Of a stretch of 64,000 nucleotides of DNA, positions 58,881 through 64,000 are shown piece by piece. Source of the stretch: Paeniglutamicibacter antarcticus (GTDB lineage: Bacteria; Actinomycetota; Actinomycetes; Actinomycetales; Micrococcaceae); contig NZ_CZJT01000056.1 of the NCBI RefSeq assembly GCF_900010755.1, positions 62,001 to 126,000 of the forward strand, given 5' to 3'. The translations under genes and the position numbers were made by a program. How positions within the stretch are numbered: the first letter of the stretch is position 1; every line of letters begins with the position of its first letter. The notes under the pieces are model-generated. The model saw nothing but the letters and a program-made list of their open reading frames with translations. It was not told where the DNA came from and did not search any database.

Positions 58881-61800
58881 TTGGTCGCCTCGAGCACCTC
58901 TAACAACCAAACCGCTAGTTCGGCCCGCACCGCGGAATATGCTGGCCGACTTTCTTTTGCAAAGATTCACGAACCACTTGACGTTCCTAATCTTTTGGCA
59001 CTTCAGACCGAGAGCTTTGATTGGCTCGTCGGCAACGAACGCTGGAAGAACCGTCTGGCATACGCCCAGACCATTGGTGATGCAAGTGTAGCCTCAACCT
59101 CCGGTCTGGCCGAGATCTTCGAAGAGATCTCCCCGATTGAAGACTTCCAGGAGACCATGTCCCTGAGCTTCTCGGAGCCTGAGTTCGCTGATCCGAAGTA
59201 CACCATGGCCGAGTGCAAGGACCGCGACGCAACGTACGCGGCTCCGCTGTACGTTAAGGCCGAGTTCATGAACAACAACACGGGCGAAATCAAGCAGCAG
59301 ACCGTGTTCATGGGCGACTTCCCGCTGATGACCGACAAGGGTACCTTCATCATCAACGGCACCGAGCGTGTCGTGGTATCCCAGCTCGTTCGTTCTCCGG
59401 GCGCTTACTTTGAGCGCACCCCGGACAAGACCAGTGACAAGGACATCTTCACTGCGAAGATCATCCCGTCGCGTGGTGCTTGGTTCGAACTGGAAATCGA
59501 CAAGCGCGACCAGGTCGGCGTTCGCCTCGACCGCAAGCGCAAGCAGTCGGTCACGGTTCTACTCAAGGCCCTCGGCTGGTCCGAAAGCCGCATCCTGGAA
59601 GAGTTCGGTCAGTACGACTCGATCCGCGCCACCCTGGAGAAGGACACCACCGATACCCAGGAAGAAGCACTCCTGGATATCTACCGCAAGCTCCGCCCAG
59701 GCGAACCGCCGACGGTTGATGCTGCTCAGGCGTTGCTGAAGAACCTCTACTTCGAGGCGAAGCGCTACGACCTGGCCAAGGTTGGTCGTTACAAGATCAA
59801 CCGCAAGCTCGGTGTTGAAACCCCGCTTGATTCCCCGGACGCCTCGGTGCTGAACATTGACGACATTGTCGCAATGATCAAGTTCCTTGTTGCCCTGCAC
59901 GCTGGCGAAAAGACCACCCCGGGCATCCGCAACGGCAAGCCCGTTGCCTTGACCGTGAGCGTCGATGACATCGACCACTTCGGCAACCGTCGCATCCGCG
60001 CCGTTGGCGAATTGATCGAGAACCAGGTCCGCACGGGTCTGTCCCGTATGGAGCGCGTGGTGCGCGAGCGCATGACCACGCAGGACGTCGAGGCAATCAC
60101 CCCGCAGACGCTGATCAACATCCGTCCGGTTGTTGCTGCGATCAAGGAGTTCTTCGGAACCTCCCAGCTCTCGCAGTTCATGGACCAGAACAACCCGCTG
60201 GCCGGTTTGACGCACAAGCGTCGTCTCTCCGCGCTGGGCCCGGGCGGTCTGTCCCGTGACCGTGCAGGCATGGAAGTTCGAGACGTTCACCCGTCCCACT
60301 ACGGACGTATGTGCCCGATTGAAACCCCTGAAGGCCCGAACATTGGCTTGATCGGTTCGTTGGCCACCTACGGTCGCATCAACGCTTTCGGTTTCATCGA
60401 AACCCCGTACCGCAAGGTCGTCGATGGTCAGATCACTGGCGAAATCGACTACCTGACCGCTGACGACGAGCTGGAAAACTTCATCGCACAGGCCAACGCG
60501 CCTCTCGATGCAGATCTCCGCTTCGAAGAAGACAGCGTCATGGTCCGTGAGCGTGGAGGTGGCGGCGAGCCCGTCATCGTCGAGGCTTCCGAGGTTCAGT
60601 ACATGGACGTTTCCCCGCGCCAGATGGTGTCGGTGGCTACGGCCCTGATTCCGTTCCTCGAGCACGACGATGCTAACCGCGCACTCATGGGTGCCAACAT
60701 GCAGCGTCAGGCTGTGCCGCTGCTGGCCTCCGAGTCCCCACTCGTGGGTACCGGCATGGAGAAGTTCGCTGCAGTTGACGCCGGCGACTCGGTCATCGCA
60801 ACCACCGGAGGCGTTGTCTCCGAGGTTTCGGCTGACCTTGTCACCGTCATGAACGACAACGGCACCGAGTCTGCCTACCCGATCATGAAGTTTGCACGCT
60901 CCAACCAGGGCAATGCTTACAACCAGCGCGTGATGGTTTCCGAAGGCGACCGGGTTGACTACAACTCGATCATTGCCGACGGTCCGTCCACCGACATGGG
61001 CGAGCTCGCCCTGGGCAAGAACCTGCTGGTTGCCTTCATGTCCTGGGAAGGCCACAACTTCGAGGATGCCATCATCCTCTCGCAGCGCATGGTCTCCGAC
61101 GACGTGCTCACCTCGATTCACATCGAAGAGCACGAAGTTGATGCCCGCGACACCAAGCTCGGTGCCGAAGAAGTTACCCGCGACATCCCGAACGTTTCCG
61201 AAGAGATCCTGGCGCAGCTCGACGAGCGCGGCATCATCCACATCGGTGCAGAGGTTGAAGCAGGCGACATCCTCGTTGGCCGTGTCACCCCCAAGGGTGA
61301 AACCGAACTGACCCCGGAAGAGCGCCTGTTGCGCGCCATCTTCGGTGAGAAGTCCCGCGAAGTTCGCGATACTTCCCTGAAGGTTCCGCACGGCGAGTCC
61401 GGCGTGGTCATCGGTGTTCGCATCTTCGACCGCGACAACGATGACGATCTGCCCCCGGGCGTGAACCAGCTGGTTCGCGTTTACGTGGCACAGAAGCGCA
61501 AGATCACCAATGGTGACAAGCTTGCAGGCCGTCACGGTAACAAGGGCGTTATTTCCAAGATCCTTCCGATCGAAGATATGCCGTTCCTTGAAGATGGAAC
61601 CCCGCTGGACATCATCCTGAACCCGCTGGGTGTTCCGGGTCGAATGAACGTCGGCCAGGTTCTGGAAGTCCACCTCGCGTGGGCCGCCAAGCAGGGTTGG
61701 AAGATCGAGGGCGAGCCTGAGTGGGTCAAGAACCTGCCGGACCTCCCGCGTGAAGTCGGCCCGAGCAAGGTTTCCACCCCGGTCTTCGACGGTGCTTCGG

Positions 61801-62387
61801 AAAACGAAATCCGCGGCATCCTCGATCACACCAACGTGACCCGTGATGGCAAGCGCCTGATCGGCAACTCCGGTAAGACCCGCCTGTTCGACGGCCGCTC
61901 CGGCGAGCCGTTCCCGGATCCGGTCTCCGTGGGCTACATGTACATCTTGAAGCTCCACCACCTGGTGGACGACAAGATCCACGCACGTTCCACTGGCCCG
62001 TACTCCATGATCACCCAGCAGCCGCTGGGTGGTAAGGCACAGTTCGGTGGCCAGCGCTTCGGTGAAATGGAAGTGTGGGCCCTGGAGGCCTACGGTGCCG
62101 CATACACCCTGCAGGAACTGCTGACCATCAAGTCCGATGATATTCACGGTCGCGTGAAGGTCTACGAGGCAATCGTCAAGGGCGAGAACATCCCGGAGCC
62201 TGGCGTTCCGGAATCGTTCAAGGTCTTGATCAAGGAAATGCAGTCGCTGTGCTTGAACGTCGAGGTCCTCGGAACCGACGGTCAGACCATCGAAATGCGA
62301 GACTCGGATGAAGAAGTCTTCCGGGCCGCGGAAGAACTCGGCATCGACCTTTCCCGGTCGGAGCCGAACTCCGTCGAAGAAGTTTAG
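58881..62387 (+). CDS. rpoB: RNA polymerase subunit beta
   Basis: A 1168-residue beta subunit. The rifampicin-binding cluster reads as the sensitive wild type ([20 protein letters not shown] and RLSALGPGG: Asp, His and Ser of the main resistance positions are unchanged). Also present are [27 protein letters not shown] and the C-terminal [25 protein letters not shown] start at TTG 58881: GGAAGGA sits six bases before it and the product begins MVASSTSNN as in relatives. GTG 58866 would have no ribosome site. Confidence 0.96.
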   Translation: MVASSTSNNQTASSARTAEYAGRLSFAKIHEPLDVPNLLALQTESFDWLVGNERWKNRLAYAQTIGDASVASTSGLAEIFEEISPIEDFQETMSLSFSEPEFADPKYTMAECKDRDATYAAPLYVKAEFMNNNTGEIKQQTVFMGDFPLMTDKGTFIINGTERVVVSQLVRSPGAYFERTPDKTSDKDIFTAKIIPSRGAWFELEIDKRDQVGVRLDRKRKQSVTVLLKALGWSESRILEEFGQYDSIRATLEKDTTDTQEEALLDIYRKLRPGEPPTVDAAQALLKNLYFEAKRYDLAKVGRYKINRKLGVETPLDSPDASVLNIDDIVAMIKFLVALHAGEKTTPGIRNGKPVALTVSVDDIDHFGNRRIRAVGELIENQVRTGLSRMERVVRERMTTQDVEAITPQTLINIRPVVAAIKEFFGTSQLSQFMDQNNPLAGLTHKRRLSALGPGGLSRDRAGMEVRDVHPSHYGRMCPIETPEGPNIGLIGSLATYGRINAFGFIETPYRKVVDGQITGEIDYLTADDELENFIAQANAPLDADLRFEEDSVMVRERGGGGEPVIVEASEVQYMDVSPRQMVSVATALIPFLEHDDANRALMGANMQRQAVPLLASESPLVGTGMEKFAAVDAGDSVIATTGGVVSEVSADLVTVMNDNGTESAYPIMKFARSNQGNAYNQRVMVSEGDRVDYNSIIADGPSTDMGELALGKNLLVAFMSWEGHNFEDAIILSQRMVSDDVLTSIHIEEHEVDARDTKLGAEEVTRDIPNVSEEILAQLDERGIIHIGAEVEAGDILVGRVTPKGETELTPEERLLRAIFGEKSREVRDTSLKVPHGESGVVIGVRIFDRDNDDDLPPGVNQLVRVYVAQKRKITNGDKLAGRHGNKGVISKILPIEDMPFLEDGTPLDIILNPLGVPGRMNVGQVLEVHLAWAAKQGWKIEGEPEWVKNLPDLPREVGPSKVSTPVFDGASENEIRGILDHTNVTRDGKRLIGNSGKTRLFDGRSGEPFPDPVSVGYMYILKLHHLVDDKIHARSTGPYSMITQQPLGGKAQFGGQRFGEMEVWALEAYGAAYTLQELLTIKSDDIHGRVKVYEAIVKGENIPEPGVPESFKVLIKEMQSLCLNVEVLGTDGQTIEMRDSDEEVFRAAEELGIDLSRSEPNSVEEV

Positions 62388-62410
62388 TTCACGCACTGAT
62401 TCCGGTTTTT

Positions 62411-62450
62411 GGGGGAGCGGTGCCGGCAGCAATGCCGGCCCGCTCTCCCG
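62411..62450 (+). other. Hairpin in the rpoB-rpoC spacer
   Basis: GGGGAGCGG and TGCCGGCA pair with TGCCGGC and CCGCTCTCCC around a GCAA-like tetraloop. No T-run follows, so it is more likely a processing or stability element between rpoB and rpoC than a terminator. Confidence 0.6.
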
Positions 62451-62573
62451 GAACCAGGACTCCATGTGAGGAACTGGAAATCTTCCAGACCCACGGTGAG
62501 CGTGGAACCCACGGGTTCCGCGAACACCTCACCACATTAGACTTCAGAAACTTAGAAGAGAGATAAGGACCAT

Positions 62574-64000
<1,427 letters not shown>

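Noticed and set aside
59559..62465. 968-codon open frame on the minus strand of rpoB
   Set aside because: It is the mirror of a highly conserved, codon-biased gene; GC-rich third positions keep the opposite frame open. No ribosome site and no known domain.

Overview
The window looks like a chromosomal core segment of a high-GC actinobacterium, most likely Micrococcaceae (Arthrobacter, Paeniglutamicibacter or Glutamicibacter-like). Supporting signs are a mycothiol synthase next to a GlnR-type regulator, a MutT1-like Nudix/phosphatase fusion, PspC-linked two-component genes, an RpoB whose best start gives MVASSTSNN, many GTG/TTG starts, ATGA translational coupling and TANNNT -10 boxes. No plasmid, phage, CRISPR array or complete insertion sequence was seen.

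Layout. 1-6.8 kb: the C-terminal part of a DEAD-box RNA helicase with an RGG tail, a DUF6226-like protein, tRNA-Thr and tRNA-Met, a lipoprotein, and two DedA membrane proteins around a second identical tRNA-Thr. 7.0-14.6 kb: a MinD/ParA-like ATPase with a deviant P-loop, a DUF2797 protein, a MaoC dehydratase pair, an MFS exporter, murB and a winged-helix (AlkZ-like) protein. 14.8-17.5 kb: a DUF222/HNH endonuclease-like gene bordered by inverted repeats, and an aldo/keto reductase. 17.6-20.9 kb, minus strand: asd, and thyA-folA followed by two small membrane proteins. 20.9-25.7 kb, minus strand: a coupled operon of two paralogous ~600-residue membrane proteins with a GntR regulator between them, a decayed DUF1648/DUF5808 gene at its end and a large palindrome over its promoter. 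This is the best candidate here for an uncharacterised system.

25.8-34.9 kb: ppk and a Nudix/histidine phosphatase (polyphosphate and nucleotide housekeeping), mshD and glnR (mycothiol and nitrogen control), then a 39-residue membrane protein, a nitrobindin-like protein and a YgfZ-like protein. 35.0-42.5 kb: pfkA, a PspC/LiaF-like envelope-stress module with its histidine kinase and response regulator, and an aspartate aminotransferase. 42.7-64 kb: tRNA-Trp, then the secE-nusG-rplK-rplA block, interrupted by narGHJI-narK (respiratory nitrate reductase and transporter), then a 6C-like RNA, an L10 leader with attenuator, rplJ-rplL, an acyltransferase, a YbaK deacylase, a thiolase, and rpoB plus the start of rpoC.

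Two sequence-level patterns cut across the genes. About ten coding regions have a -10-like hexamer exactly 6-7 nt before the start codon, which predicts leaderless mRNAs. Translational coupling (ATGA, TAATG or GTGA) joins most multi-gene units. All family assignments come from reading motifs by eye; no database search was run.
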